This document shows positions 43,621-55,575 of a stretch of DNA of 64,000 bases, piece by piece (position 1 is the first letter of the stretch; every line of letters starts with the position of its first letter). The notes beneath the pieces were generated by a model. It made no database searches. It saw nothing but the letters and a program-made list of their open reading frames with translations, and had not been told where the DNA came from. Source of the DNA: Cryptomeria japonica. Taxonomy: Eukaryota > Streptophyta > Pinopsida > Cupressales > Cupressaceae. The position numbers were made by a program, and so were the translations under genes. Location of the stretch: the NCBI RefSeq assembly GCF_030272615.1, contig NC_081415.1, forward strand, positions 628,161,240-628,225,239, in the 5' to 3' direction.

Positions 43621-44060
43621 CACTATGACAATACTAATAACTAGCAATGGTGTGTGCGAGGGTTGCAGGAGTCAAGCTAGGACATTGGTGCCCTAGCTCG
43701 TGAGTGGACTGTGTTGGTTGTGCATGAGGGGAGGGCAGTGTTTGTTTTTGAAGGGAGGGGCGGTTTTGTTTGCAAGTGTGATTGGTATAGGAGGCGACTC
43801 GAGGGTGGGGTGTTTGTAGCGGAGTGTGGTTCGAGCTTGTTTTTGCAGGCAACTTTGTGTGGTTTCTGCGGGGTGAGGTGGGCTTGGGCCCGTGCTCTTG
43901 TTTTGGAGAATCTTGAGAGGACTATGTGGCAGGTGTAATCGAGGAGTGGAGTCTCATCTCCCATATCCATTTGGGGGGTGGGTTTTGTTGTTGGGTGTGA
44001 TATCTAGTTCTCGGGAAGAGGCCTCGAGGGCATCTCCTGGCTTGGATTTTTCAAGCAGAT
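43621..44060 (+). promoter_or_regulatory. LINE-B 5' UTR
   Basis: G-rich leader (gtgtgtgcgagggttgcagg...) equivalent to the LINE-A 5' UTR. It shares the block ccctagctcgtgag with LINE-A (complement near 43,170-43,183). Confidence 0.6.
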
Positions 44061-45433
44061 TTGGGCTCGAAATCCCTGAATCGAGGTATTAAGACCTTTG
44101 ATAATAACCTATTTGATTCAAATTTGGGGCTTGTTGGCACTGGTATGTCCAATGGATCCCGAATTTCGAAGTTTAACGGTTGTCTTGAGAGATACAAAGA
44201 TATGATGAAATTGGTAATTCCGCCTGAGATGATTGTCGAGGATGTTGAATATTTTTCAAAGCATTCGCTCTACTGCAAATTTTTGGGGATGAGGGTTTCT
44301 TTACAGTTTTTGGAGAATTGGGCTTAGAGGACTTGGGCGTCGAAATGGAAATAGAAGTTATATTGTTGGCAAATAATTACTTCATGGTCACCTTTAATTG
44401 CATGGATGATCGCAATCGAGTCTTTGAGGGAGGCCCTTATTTTTATAACTAGGTGGGGTTGTTCATCAAACCTTGGCATGCGGGATTTAACCCTTTGGAG
44501 GAGCTCCCAAATCGGGTCCCAATGTGCGTTCAATTACCTCATTTTCTGATGGAATATTGTCGGGAGGATGTGTTATGAATTCTAGCTTCACTGTTGGGGA
44601 AGTCTGTTGGATCTTCAACGCAAACCTTTAGGAGAAAGGTAATGACTTTTTCTCGCATTTGTGTTGAAATTGATCTTAGTAAGCCTTTGCCAGATGTTAT
44701 AGATATGTGTGCGAGCTCTAACTCTTGGGTCCAACAGCTTGATTATGAGACTTTACCTTTCTGGTGTCGTCTATGTCATGAGTATGGTCATTTGCAACAC
44801 AAGTGCCCTAGGTCTAAATCGGCTAAGACCCAACTTAAACAATCGTCCTGTAACCTTGATGGGGTTGATATAGGAAAAGCTTCCATGTCTAGTGTGGCTA
44901 TGGGTGCTGATGGTTTTGTCCCAATTAAGACAAAGAATAGGAACTGAGGTCAAAAGAGGTCTTTGTAGGAGAGTCAGGAGGAGGATACCTTTAATAGATT
45001 TGAAGCCTTGGATGATCTTAGCCAACCCGAGGTGAATCTGGGGATGATTCCTTTGGATCATAGTGTAGCATGGTTGATGTCTGGTAATGTGAACTTGGAT
45101 ACTACCCAAGGTCTGGAGGAGGTTGGAAGTCAACAGATGGAGATGGATCAGTAGGTAGTGGCTCAAAAGGGACCCATCTCTAGTTCTAAAGTGAAGATGG
45201 CTAGTGGGGATGTTTCTCCTGAAACACAAAAATTGAACTTTGTTGGGGTTAAAAGTAATAAGATCTCTTTACATTTGGGTCTTCTTCAGAAAGACATTAA
45301 AAAAGGTGCATCAGAGAAGAGTTCAAAGGTTGGCAGAAAGGACTTGGATAAGATCAAATTCATGGGGGAGAATTTGGTTGAGTCAAAGTCAATAAAGACT
45401 CTGGATTCTCATATTTCTAATCCCTCGAAATGA
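44061..45433 (+). pseudogene. LINE-B ORF1 (DUF4283 and CCHC)
   Basis: Open N-terminal block 44,061-44,327 (SKFNGCLERYKDMMKLVIPP, FLGMRVSLQFLENW), then a decayed middle. The DUF4283 end and zinc knuckle follow at 44,594-44,947 (VEIDLSKPLPDVIDM, WCRLCHEYGHLQHKC with all four ligands). The Lys/Ser-rich tail 45,158-45,433 ends at TGA 45,431-45,433. It would coat LINE RNA. Stops at the first block end and at 44,945 make it non-functional. The ORF1 stop overlaps the ORF2 start codon. Confidence 0.9.
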
Positions 45434-46300
45434 TTGTGCTATCATGGAATCTCAGGGGCTTGAATAGTGGCCCTAGACAAAAAGTTGTTCAGGAATTGAT
45501 AAGGAGTCATTCTCTTGATGTCCTTTTCTTGCAGGAAACTAAATTATTTGTGGAAAGTATGTTGGGTCTGGTGCCAAAGCTATGGGGGAGAGGCGAATGT
45601 CAATGTCTTGGGGCATTTGGCTCCTCTAGAGATATGGCTTATCTTTGAAACCCCTTGAGGATTCATCCTATATGGTGGGTTTCCTCCAAATCATCTTTAT
45701 CTGGGGTTGCCTCTAGTCTTGAGACTAGGGAATATATCTTGCTTACTAACATTTATGCCCCCACTGATCTTCTAGGTAAGCAGAATTTGTAGTCTCATAT
45801 TGATTTTATGTGTGGGTATTTTCCTTTTCATTTGTGGGTTATGGCGGGTGATTTCAATGCCATCTTAGAGTTGAGTGAGAAGAAGGGTGGTGTTATGCGG
45901 TTGGAGCCTTCTTCCTTCCTTCTTTGGGATAGTATATCAACCTTGAATCTTGTTGACATCAACCCCGGTAATGGTTTGTTCACATAGAACAATAGGAGAT
46001 TAGGGGAGTATTTGATTGCAGAGAGGCTTAATCGCTTTCTGGTTTCTAGGTTTTGGGTTGGTGGGCGATGGTCCACATGCTCTAGATTTTAGATTGGAAA
46101 GGTTTGAACCACTAGCCCATCAAATTGGTGTCCTCTTCTACTCAAGTTTCTCACATCCCTTCATTCAAATTCTAGCTTATGTGGTTGTGAGATTCTTCTT
46201 TGTAGGTTCATGTTGCAGAGTGGTGGAAGAAAGGGAGGTCATTCTTTGGCATTGTTATGTACACTTTTGCCAAACAGCTGCAATTTGTTAATTTTCAGCT
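45430..46300 (+). pseudogene. LINE-B endonuclease domain
   Basis: It starts MIVLSWNLRGLNSGPRQK at the ATGA overlap, with DVLFLQETKLFVESMLG. After a frameshift near 45,640 it continues in another frame with INIYAPT-like residues (about 45,750), GDFNAILELSEKKGG (45,842-45,890) and ERLNRF (about 46,020). Same order as LINE-A. Target-DNA nicking enzyme in intact copies. Confidence 0.88.
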
Positions 46301-46479
46301 TAAACGATAGAATCGTCAATGTTTTGGTAATATTTTTCATGCTAAGACAGCTACTCAATTAGAGTTGAATGGTATTACCAGAGAGATAAGAGAGCATAGA
46401 TTATCAGAAGCCTTGCTTAGGGAGGAAGATAGGGTAGTCAAGGATTTAGAGTGGGAGCTTAGGGAGGAGATCTACTGGA

Positions 46480-48000
46480 AATAGAGAGCTCGTATTGATT
46501 GGCTTCAACCGGGGGATAAGAATATGACGTTCTTTTTAAATTCAGTGAAAGTAAGAAGACATGGTAATTCCATCCATGTTCTGGTTAATGATAGAGGTGA
46601 GCAATGTTTATCCTTGCAGGAGATTTCTAGGGAGTCTATGTAGTATTTCCAATCCCTTTTTAGTGAGGATTCGCAAGGGGAATCGGAAGAGGAAAATCAG
46701 GTTCTTGCTTGTATTCCTTCTCTAGTTACTAGGGAGATGAATGAGCAGCTTATGGGACCTATTTTGTTGGATGAAATTGAGAGGAATGTTTTTCACATGA
46801 AGAAGGGGAAGGCTCCTGGACTAGATGGGTTTCCGATTGAGTTCTATCAATAATTCTAGGGTATTATCAAATTAGACTTATTGCGAGTGGTTAGAAAATC
46901 TCAGAGGAGTAAGCAAATGCTTCGGGCTTTGAATACGACTTTCATTGCACTCATCCCCAAGTGTGATGGAGCTGACCGGTTAGGCTAGTTCTGCCCTATT
47001 TCTCTTTGTGATGTGATTTATAAGATTATTTCCAAGATGATAGCGGAAAGGTTGAAGAATTGGCTTGGGGGGGTCATTTCTGAAGAGCAGAGTGGGTTTG
47101 TGGAGGGTCGTCAAATCTTGGATGGAGTGGCCATCGCTACTGAGACCATTCATTCTATGGCAGCTTCTAAGGAAAAATCTATGTTTATCAAGCTGGACAT
47201 GGCAAAAGCTTATGATAGAGTTCGATGGTCCTTTCTCTAGAAGATTCTTCAGGCCTTTGGTTTTGTTGATGAATGGATCCAATGGGTTATGAGCTGTGTT
47301 TCACCTACCTCTTTCTCTATGCTAATTAATGGAGATCATACTAAGTTGTTTGGTGTGTTTAGGGGTCTTCGTCGAGGGGACCCTCTTTCCCCATACTTAT
47401 TCATTCTTCTGGCTGAGGGTCTATGGAGATTGATTAAGTATAATGTGGGACTGGGTATTATTCATGGTTGGATTTGGGGTAATGAAATACCTCCTTAGTC
47501 CCATTTGCAGTTTGTGGATGATACAGCCCTAACAGGACTGGTTAGGATCAGAGAATCTATAAATCTGCGTAAAATCTTGGATGTCTATCTTGTTGCTTCT
47601 GGCCAGTTGATCAATGAGGATAAATCTTCCATTCTCTTCTTCAACACACCTGGAACTATTTAGTTGAGGATTGTTCATAGCTTGAGATTCCAGGTCGGTT
47701 CTCTTCCCTTGACTTACCTGGGTATTCCTCTCTCTGCTGGCAATCCTCCTAGGGACTCTTGGCAGGGTATTTAGGACAAATTTCGCATGAAGGTTGAACA
47801 TTGGACTCATGGATGGTTATCCTTTGCTGGGAGGGATCAATTAAACTAGTCGGTGGTTCATGCTCTTCTGATTTATAGGTGTATGCTCTAAGTGGCCCCA
47901 AAGTGGTTTGTTAAGGAATTGGATTCTTTGGCAAGGCAATTTTTATGGGCAGGCAACTTGTCCTCCTATAAATGGAGTCTTGCCAAATGGGACTTGGTGT
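46480..48000 (+). pseudogene. LINE-B reverse transcriptase
   Basis: Motifs in order: GDKNMTFFLNSVK (about 46,515), KGKAPGLDGFPIEF (46,803), LNTTFIALIPKCDGA, MIYKIISKMIAERL (47,013), EEQSGFVEGRQIL, MFIKLDMAKAYDRVRW, FRGLRRGDPLSPYLFIL and the catalytic FVDD at 47,511-47,522. Interrupted by several TAG stops (for example at 46,987 and 47,238). Confidence 0.92.
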
Positions 48001-49230
48001 GCAGCCCGAAATAGTTGGGTGGGCTTGGCTTAAGGCAGTCTACTTTATTTGGGGAATATTTGGCAGCAAAATTGTATTAGAGGTGGTGTGTTGAACAAGA
48101 TCGAGGTCGGGCTAGGATTTTGTCTTACAAGTATATGCAGAGGATCCCAAAGGAGAAAATTCCAAGATATCCGCTTGCGGGAAAAGGCTCTACGATTTGG
48201 AGTACTCTCAAGAAAGGGGTTGCACTGATAAAAGAAGGAATTTTTTGGATCTATAAGAGGGGGGAAGAGGTGCTTTTTGGGTTCAATTCTTGGGATGGCT
48301 ATCCCCCCATTATTGGTCAATTTCCTAATTTAGTGAATCTTTTCCAGAGGTTCTTGGAGGTAGGGTGGTCTAGAGCGAGCGACTTTAAGTTTGTTTATAG
48401 GTGTGGGCAACTAGAGATGGTGTGGTGGAAGGATCCAAATGAATGGTCAGTTGTTGGTATGGAGGAAGACTGCATTGAGCTTCATGGCATTTTGGCTAGT
48501 AGACACTACAGTTCTCTTAAGGATAGGAATAGACTTGCTTGGTCCCCGAATCCTAAGGATGTTTTTCCTGTTTCCAGTGGGTACCAGGAGTTGTTGTTCT
48601 GTAACTTGGAGGGGAGGGAGGTGCACTAGTGGAAATATTTTTGGAACAACTTCTGCCGGCCAAAGTGTAATTGTTTTGCTTGGACTTTGGCTTTGAATAG
48701 ATGTCTAACCTAGGACAATATTCACAAGCGTGGGTTCCATAGGCCTTCAATTTGTGTTTTGTGTGGTAATGGAGAGGAGGATTCCTCACACTTGATCTTC
48801 AAATTCCCTTTCTTGTTGTTTCTATGGCATTATTGGTGGGGGGTGTGGAAGCACCCTTGTGTTCATGCAGATTCTTTGGTGGAGTTTTGGAGCAATTTGG
48901 GCAGGCCTCCTATTTTGTCCTCTTTTCTCTAGATTGTCTGGCACATTGGGCCCATTTTCATTCTTTGGCAGATCTGGCTAGAGAGGAATAGGAGGATATT
49001 TAGGGAAGTTAGACTATTAGTTTAGCAAGTGTGGAATAGAATCATTGGAATGATCCAGAAGATGGTGGAAGTTAAATGTGAGGTGAATTTTCCTCTAGAT
49101 AGAGGAGACACTCATATTATGAGTAGGTTGGGTTTGCAGGAGATGTCTCCTATCTCAACTTGTGTCGGGAGAGGTATGTGTGTGAAGCAGAAGGTTCAAA
49201 GGGTGGGAAGATGGTTTCCCCCTTAGGATG
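48000..49230 (+). pseudogene. LINE-B thumb and zf-RVT region
   Basis: Open block 48,120-48,629 is the connector typical of plant LINE ORF2 (GSTIWSTLKKGVALIKEG, ARHYSSLKDRNRLAWSPNP, FPVSSGYQELL). The zinc-binding segment follows at about 48,640-48,810 (CVLCGNGEEDSSHL), with the next Cys replaced in KFPF, and then the linker to RNase H. Confidence 0.85.
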
Positions 49231-49735
49231 ACTCCATTGAGATTAACATCGATGGCTCATCTCGGGGTAATCTGGGTCCTGCTGGGATTGGGGGTGTTGG
49301 TAGGGATTGTATGGGGGATGTGGTTTTCTTCTTTTTCAGTGCATAAAGGGCAGTAGTCTAATAATTTTATGGAGGGACTTGCAATTTTCTATGCCCTAGA
49401 GCATGCTTTTGAGTTGGGGTGGCATAAGGTTATCTGTGAATCAGATTCACAGATTATTGTTAATTTGTTGATTGAGAAAAAGGTGAATGGGATTAATTGG
49501 TAGCTAGTAGGGATTGTGCACCAAATTTTGCAAATTAGTGCTATGATGGAGAGGGTGTCTTTCATCCACATTCCTTGTGAATGGAATAGAGTAGCAGATT
49601 GTTTGGCTAAGTGGGCTTGGGAACATGGTGATTATTGGAAAGTTGAGGGTTGGAAACATCTTTCCTCTAATTACTGTCAGGACTTGCATAAGATCTTTGC
49701 AGAGGATATGGATAGTTATGAAGCTCGATGATTCC
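49230..49735 (+). pseudogene. LINE-B RNase H domain
   Basis: INIDGSSRGNLGPAGIGGVG (first Asp), MEGLAIFYALEHAFELG (Glu), VICESDSQIIVNLLIE (Asp) and IPCEWNRVADCLAKWAWEH (last Asp). The four acidic positions are kept, but stops fall at 49,348 and 49,501. Ends at TGA 49,729-49,731. Confidence 0.9.
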
Positions 49736-49851
49736 TGGTTGGGTTTGTTGCTCTCTTCTGGAGCCTTATGGCTCTGGTTTTCTTGTGTAATGTTGGTTTC
49801 TGATTATTAATTAAAATTTTACCCCTTTATTCAAAAAAAAAATGTATTTTA

Positions 49852-50010
49852 AATATTAATTATAAACTTAATATATTTAAGATTGACACAGATCATACTT
49901 ATTAATAGCCTTAAATGTAGGTTTTCCCTTATTAATAGGACCTTAAATGTAGCTTTTAATTAATGAATCTTCGCTCATCTTGACCTTTAAAAAAAAACAA
50001 TAATTTTTTT
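49852..50010. other. Short AT-rich spacer
   Basis: Non-coding; contains ccttaaatgtag twice. Ancestral-locus sequence. Confidence 0.6.
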
Positions 50011-50026
50011 AACATATATTATTAAT

Positions 50027-50794
50027 ATGTAGTAAGTCCAAGAAGCCGATGTTGAATAAGGAAGCGGACAAGGATGGGGAGGACTCAAAGACTGCCAACA
50101 ACTCAACACATGTTTTTGATTCTACCAATGTTGGACCTATTGATCTCACACAAGAAATGATGCCATATGAGGTTGAAGAAACTGCTAATATTTGAGAAGG
50201 GACTTGTCAAAACATTCAGATACAGACATGTTTGAAATGTGTGAAGTTGGAAGTAGAGTTGACTAAAACTAATGTTAGGTTGACCAAACTAGAAAGAAAA
50301 TGGCTAGCCTCTCTAGGTTTGGTCTCAAAGTGATTCATAGCTCAGCCATCACCCTATGTCTCCTTCAGTAGGAAATGACTGGCCAGAAGGACAAAGAGGA
50401 TGAAAAATGCAAGGAACTCTTCAAGTTCCTAACTAAAGATTGGTCTATGTGTTGTAGTAGGCTGGATGCAAGATTTGAAAGAACCACTAGGGATTCAATC
50501 CCTTATATTTTCTCTTTTACTTCTTTATGCCTTATATGGCTTGAATCTAAAGACTCTTTATTATGGTTACTTTAGAATTTTAGAATTTCTAAGACTGTTA
50601 TTATGCAATTATATTGTCAAAGTATTATTATAGTTAGTCTTTTTTGTTGTAGGTGTTGTTTGGTTTGATCCTAGTAGTTTGCGATTAATGTGCTAGATTA
50701 ATTTGCTACTACTAGTTCTTCGTTTTGACTGTACGCCCTATGGTTTGTTGTTTTATTGGGACAACACCCATCTTTTGCTGCTATTAATATCAAA
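50027..50794 (+). mobile_element. 768-bp retroposed segment with TSD
   Basis: Bounded by near-perfect 16-bp duplications, aacatatattattaat (50,011-50,026) and aacatatattactaat (50,795-50,810, one mismatch). The right end is caaa, a minimal A tail. The content is weakly coding in its first 450 bp, with acidic and coiled-coil-like stretches (LEVELTKTNVRLTKLERKW) and several stops. It is followed by a T-rich 3' UTR-like part. It could be a 5'-truncated LINE or a processed transcript; family not recognised. Confidence 0.7.
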
Positions 50795-50858
50795 AACATA
50801 TATTACTAATATAATATGCCTATTATATATTTTAAATATTAATTTTAAGATATTTTTA

Positions 50859-50876
50859 AGATATTCTTGTAGATAT
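50859..50876. repeat. Target-site duplication of LINE-C, left copy
   Basis: agatattcttgtagatat, identical to 57,312-57,329. Confidence 0.95.
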
Positions 50877-52420
50877 GGCAAGAGAGGAGGTATATTGGAG
50901 ACAAAAATCTAGGGAGTTATGGTTCGCTGATGGGGATAAAAATACAAAAAAATTCCATTCTACCACTAAAATGAAAAGGGCTAGGAGTAGGTTTACTTGT
51001 ATTCAGGACTATCATGGGAATATTCTTTCTAAGTCAGAGGACATTTCTAGTGAAGCAGTTAACTTTTTTAGAATCTACTTTCATCAAAAAGTAATGATGT
51101 CTCTAATAATATCTCATCTCACATTCCCTCTGTAATTTCTCTTGATGACAATAGAATTTTAATGTCTCATTTTTCATTAGAAGAGGTTAGGGGGGTTGTT
51201 TTTTCTATGAATCCGGACAAGGCACCCAGACCTGATGGATTCACTCCTTTATTCTTTCAAAAATGTTGGGATTTTGTGGGTTCGGATGTTCTTTTGGCTC
51301 TTGAGGAAGCTAGATGAAATAGGTTGATCCTTAAGGAAATGAATACCATCTTGATAGTCATTATACCTAAGAAGGAGGACCCTAAAACTTTTGCATATTT
51401 TCATCCTATAGCTTTATGTAATACCCTCTACAAGATCTTCGCAAAAGCGATTTCTATGAGATTGGCTAAACTTTTACCGAAAATTATCTCTCTAGAGCAA
51501 GGAGGTTTTGTTCCAAAAAGGGAAACAATGGAGGGGAAAATAGTTGCTCATGAGGTTCTTCATTCGATATCAGTTCAGAAATGTCCTGCCATTATCCTAA
51601 AGTTAGATATGATGAAGGCTTATGACAGGGTCGAATGGAATGCGTTAAAAGTTATTTTATCAAGGTTGGGTTTCTTGTTGGCTTGGATAAAATGGATCAT
51701 GTCATGCATCTCCTCAGCTAGATTCTCGATTCTTGTTAATGGGTCTCCTTGTGGGTTCTTCCATTCTTTTAGGTGTTTGAGGCAAGGGGATCCCTTGTCC
51801 CCTTTCTTTTTTATATTACTAGCTGAAACTTTGAGTTGGGAAATTAGAGTAGTTCGATTGAGTGGTTTATGGAGGGAGATCCAAATTCAAAACTTTGATC
51901 AGAGGATTTCCCATTGCCTTTTTGCTGATGACACCCTTTTGTTTGGCAATGCATCTTCGAAGGAGGCTAGAACTATTGATCAAGTGATTAAGAATTATGC
52001 TTCATTTTCTGGATAGGAGGTCAATAAGGACAAGTCTAAGATATTCTTCTTAAACACTGACTCCTTGATTCAAGGTAGGCTTTAGAATTTTTGGGCTTTC
52101 TAACTTGGGAAATTTCCTTGCAGCTACCTTGGGATCCCCTTTTTGTTCTTTTTGTTAAAAAGGACAAGGTGGGCTTTTGGCATAAAGTAACTTCAGGGAT
52201 ATCAAAGAAAATCTTGTCCTGGAACCACAAATGGCTTACCATGCCAGGGAAAATTGCTCTGATTAAGTCTGTGTTGAATGTGGTGCCAATTTACTTAATG
52301 TCAATTCTCAAAGCTCCAAAGTCTATTCTTGTTAGTTTGAAGGATACTCTGAGATCCTTTCTTTGGAATAATAGTAAGGATAGGAAATGTGGGATCCCCT
52401 TGCTAGCCTAGGATAAAGTC
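50877..52420 (+). pseudogene. LINE-C reverse transcriptase
   Basis: The block 50,877-51,135 is the RT entry (EEVYWRQKSRELWFADGDKN). The fingers follow in another frame around 51,180-51,310 (NPDKAPRPDGFTPLFFQK). The open 230-residue block 51,324-52,016 has MNTILIVIIPKKEDPK, FHPIALCNTLYKIF, EQGGFVPKRETMEGKIVAHE, ILKLDMMKAYDRVEW, RQGDPLSPFFFILLAE and the catalytic FADD at 51,921-51,932 (FADD rather than the FVDD of LINE-A/B). The following 52,091-52,411 block is the thumb, with HKVTSGISKKILSWNHKWL. Confidence 0.93.
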
Positions 52421-53114
52421 TATCTTACTAAAGAACTTGGGGGGTCTGGGATTAGAAGCTTGGAGAATCAGAATCTGGCCTTAGGGGCTAAGCTAGTTTG
52501 AAAATTGTATCATAAACCAGATTCCCTTTGGGCTAAGATCATGTTTGCTAAGTATTTTAATAATAGGGCAAGAGAGTGTGTTTTTTGTGCTTTGAGTTTG
52601 CCCCATGGGTTGGCTATTTGGAATTTTTTGGTTAAATGTAGAAGTGTCTTGTTGCCCCATCTTTCTTGGGTTGTGCATAATGGTAGTAAAGCTAGATTTT
52701 GGGATGATGCTTGGAATGGTTATTGTCCTTTAGACTCCATTAGGGATTGGACCCCATTGAAGTCAATCCTTTCTGATAGATGGGGAATTTGTTGTCTGAT
52801 TATTTTGATATTGCACAAAGTGGTCATGTGAAGATGGTTAAATGTAAATCAATTGACTTTCTAAATATTGACCTTAGGTTGAAAGTAGAATTTTGTAATA
52901 TCCTTAAAGATAGAGTTGTCATGTTGTCTGAGAGGGAAGATGAGCTCATTTGGACTAAGAGTGTATCTGGCAAATACTCTATGAAAGATGGATATAATTC
53001 CCTTGTGCCAGCTAAGGACTTTTCTTCCTGGCCCTTTAAATTGTTTTGGCATTCGGCTTGCCTTCCGAAGGCAGGTGCATTTGCTTGGCTTGTTGTACAA
53101 GACAGGGTTCTTAC
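52421..53114 (+). pseudogene. LINE-C connector and first half of zf-RVT
   Basis: Blocks 52,505-52,831 (ARFWDDAWNGYCPLDSIRDW) and 52,780-53,114 (WTKSVSGKYSMKDGYNSL, PKAGAFAWLVVQDRVLT), overlapping with a frameshift. It ends where the solo LTR begins, inside the zinc-finger region. Confidence 0.9.
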
Positions 53115-53927
53115 TGTTGGCATATGGACACTCCAATGAGACATTGTGTGTGATTGAAGGTTTTGTCATTGATGGCAACCTTGCAATCCTATGGTATTGG
53201 CAAGACATTATACCAGTAAAGCATTATTCAAGAAAGACATTATACTGGCATCAGCAAGATCACTCTACACCGGCACCGGCACCGACACAGAAGAAAAGAT
53301 GTATACCGGCACAGAGGCCGACAGGATTTTTGATATGTAATATTTTGTTTATTATTGTAAGTCGACTTGGCAAATTGTAAAATGACTCTTGTATATAAAA
53401 GAGATCATTGTAGACATGTGTACCTGATATATATAGGAAGCATAAAGAAAATTATAAGGCAGACCTAATGTGCGAATTATAGGTCAAGGGTATATGTAAA
53501 GAACAAAGCAAGAACCGGTACTGAATCTGGCATTGAAGATGCTATTGTAAAGTAGTACAGATCATTGGATTTGCATAATCCTCATTGTAAGTCAGTGTGA
53601 CTTCTTATTGAGCAGTGTGCTCTAGGCAGTTGGCCTTCTTGCATGTGCAGGCCCCTATTGTAAGTAATATTCTCTTATTGGCCAGTAAGTGAATATTGTG
53701 GGTCACAAATCCCACCGAGGTTTTTCCCACACTAGGTTTCCTCATTAAACATCTTGTGTTATGGTGTTCCTTTTATGTGGATGTTTTTGATTCTGTTAAT
53801 TACATTAATTCTTGCATACCGATACACTGTTACTTTATGTTCTGCATGTTCTGTTTTAAGAAAATTACATTACCAGACAGATACTAATTCACCCCCCCCC
53901 CTCTCAGTATCTGTGGGAACCCTAACA
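53115..53927 (+). mobile_element. Solo copia-type LTR, 813 bp
   Basis: TGTTGGCATATG...GAACCCTAACA inserted in zf-RVT of LINE-C, flanked by cttac (53,110-53,114) and cttat (53,928-53,932), a 5-bp duplication with one mismatch. Plus orientation is shown by tgtatataaaag (about 53,390), the caccgaggtttttcccac block (53,718) and the poly-C run (53,891-53,902). It contains repeats of accggcacc/accgacac at 53,266-53,315. Related to the LTR at 19,670-20,478. Confidence 0.92.
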
Positions 53928-54917
53928 CTTATAGGGATGAGATTGGATAGGATGGGACTGACTGATGTTTTCCCTTGTGTTTTGTGTAATAAGAATTTGG
54001 AATCTTCCTCTCACCTGTTTCTCCACTAGGATTTTGCTTTTGGATGTTGGCAATGGTTGTTTGAGAAACTAGGACTGTCTTTTTTTATTGGCAATGACCT
54101 TCTCTCCCACTTTAGAGCCTGGCCTATCTTGTTTTCCTCATCCTTTTATGCTTGTCTCTGGCTCATCTCTCCTTCAATTATCATTTGGAACATATGGTTA
54201 GAGAGAAATAATAGGATTTTTAGAAAACTATCAGCTTCGCTCTCTAACATTTTATTCAAGATTGAGGCTTCTATCTCGGAGGTGGCTCTATCATACATTC
54301 GTAAGAATTTGGAGAATTTGACATCCTTCTCTCATTGGGATGGTAGGATTACAACGACTTGGAAATCTCTCTCTGCCATCCCTTCTCATGGGTTTGTCGC
54401 AAAAGGTCTTGTTACTATTAATAAGAGACTTACTGCTAGATGGGATCCTCCTCTTCTTGGCCATTTGAAGCTTCATTTTGATGGAGCTTCTAGGGGTAAC
54501 CCGGGGTTGGCTGGGGTTGGTATGGCTATTTTTGACCACAATGCGGTCTTAATAGCTGCTCAATGTCATGCCCTTGGTTCCACGTCAAACAATTTTGTTG
54601 AATGCCAAGCTTTGTCCCTAGGGATCGATTTGGCTATCTCTTTAGGGATTAAAAACCTATTAATTCAGGGGGATTTGATGGTCATTAGCCAAAGTGTTTT
54701 GAGCAGTAAGAGCAATTGTTGGCATTTGAAGTACATATTAGATCATATTTTGGAGAAGTTGTCAATCTTTGATACATTCTCGTTATCTCATTGTTTTAGA
54801 GAACTGAATAAGCTTGCTGATTTTTTGGCTAATATTGCAATTGACTCTGATGCTCATCTTAAGAATGTGGAGGCAAGTGACATTCCTCAAGATATTCTTC
54901 TCGGGTATTTGATCTAA
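53928..54917 (+). pseudogene. LINE-C zf-RVT second half and RNase H
   Basis: CVLCNKNLESSSHLFLH resumes the zinc finger after the solo LTR, then one stop. An uninterrupted 286-codon block (54,057-54,917) follows. Its RNase H has LHFDGASRGNPGLAGVGMAI (Asp), FVECQALSLGIDLAISLG (Glu), LLIQGDLMVISQSV (Asp) and HCFRELNKLADFLANIAI (Asp), so all four catalytic acids are present. It ends at TAA 54,915-54,917 within the first unit of the 358-bp tandem repeat. Confidence 0.92.
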
Positions 54918-55575
54918 TATAAGGGTTTAAGGTAATTGTTTTGGATTTATCTGCTTCCATTATCTCTTGAGGTATTCATGTTATCCTTTACTCTGATCAG
55001 ATTTTATTTGCACCACATGTGTAGCTAGGAGGATGATAGGCTCTATTATGTTTTTGTTTACATATGGTGTGTTCTTAAAATTTTGCTTCTAGGCTAGATG
55101 ATGGTGTGTATATCCCATGAGGTATGGTTAGCAGGTAAATTGCAGTTTTTGTCGAATGTTGCAAATCATTCTAAAATTCAATTTAAATACAGTCGAGGTA
55201 AGGGATATTTCTCATTTTATGAATGTGGAGGCATGTGACAGTCCTCAAAATATTCTTCTTGGGTTTTTGAACTAATCTAAGGGTTTAAGGTAACTCATTT
55301 GGGTTTATCTGCTTCTATTATCTCTTGAGGTATTCATGTTATCCTTTACTCTAATCAGATTTTATTTGCACCACATGTGTAGATAGGAGGATGACAGGCT
55401 CTAATATGTTTTTGTTTACATGTGGTGTGTTCTTACAATTTTATTTTGGGCTAGATGATGGTGTGTATATCCCATGAGGTATGGTTAGTAGGTAAATTGC
55501 AGTTTTTGCCGAATGTGCAAATCATTCTAAAGACAAATTTAAATATTGTCGAGGTAAGGGATATTCCTCAAGCTT
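54863..55575 (+). repeat. 358-bp tandem duplication at the LINE-C 3' end
   Basis: gaatgtggaggc recurs at 54,863 and 55,221; the sequence between repeats with scattered differences (for example ttgaggtattcatgttatcc and tcccatgaggtatggtta in each). Unit 1 includes the last codons of RNase H; unit 2 carries a mutated copy. A third partial match (gtcgaggtaagggatatt) starts at 55,549. Confidence 0.9.

Larger units (their letters stand above)
43621..49842 (+). mobile_element. LINE-B, full-length L1-type
   Basis: 6.22 kb, flanked by a 9-bp duplication tgtatttta (43,612-43,620 and 49,843-49,851), ending in poly(A). It has the same family, domain order and length as LINE-A but opposite orientation. 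ORF1 and ORF2 overlap by ATGA at 45,430-45,433. Many stops and frameshifts, so inactive. Confidence 0.9.
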
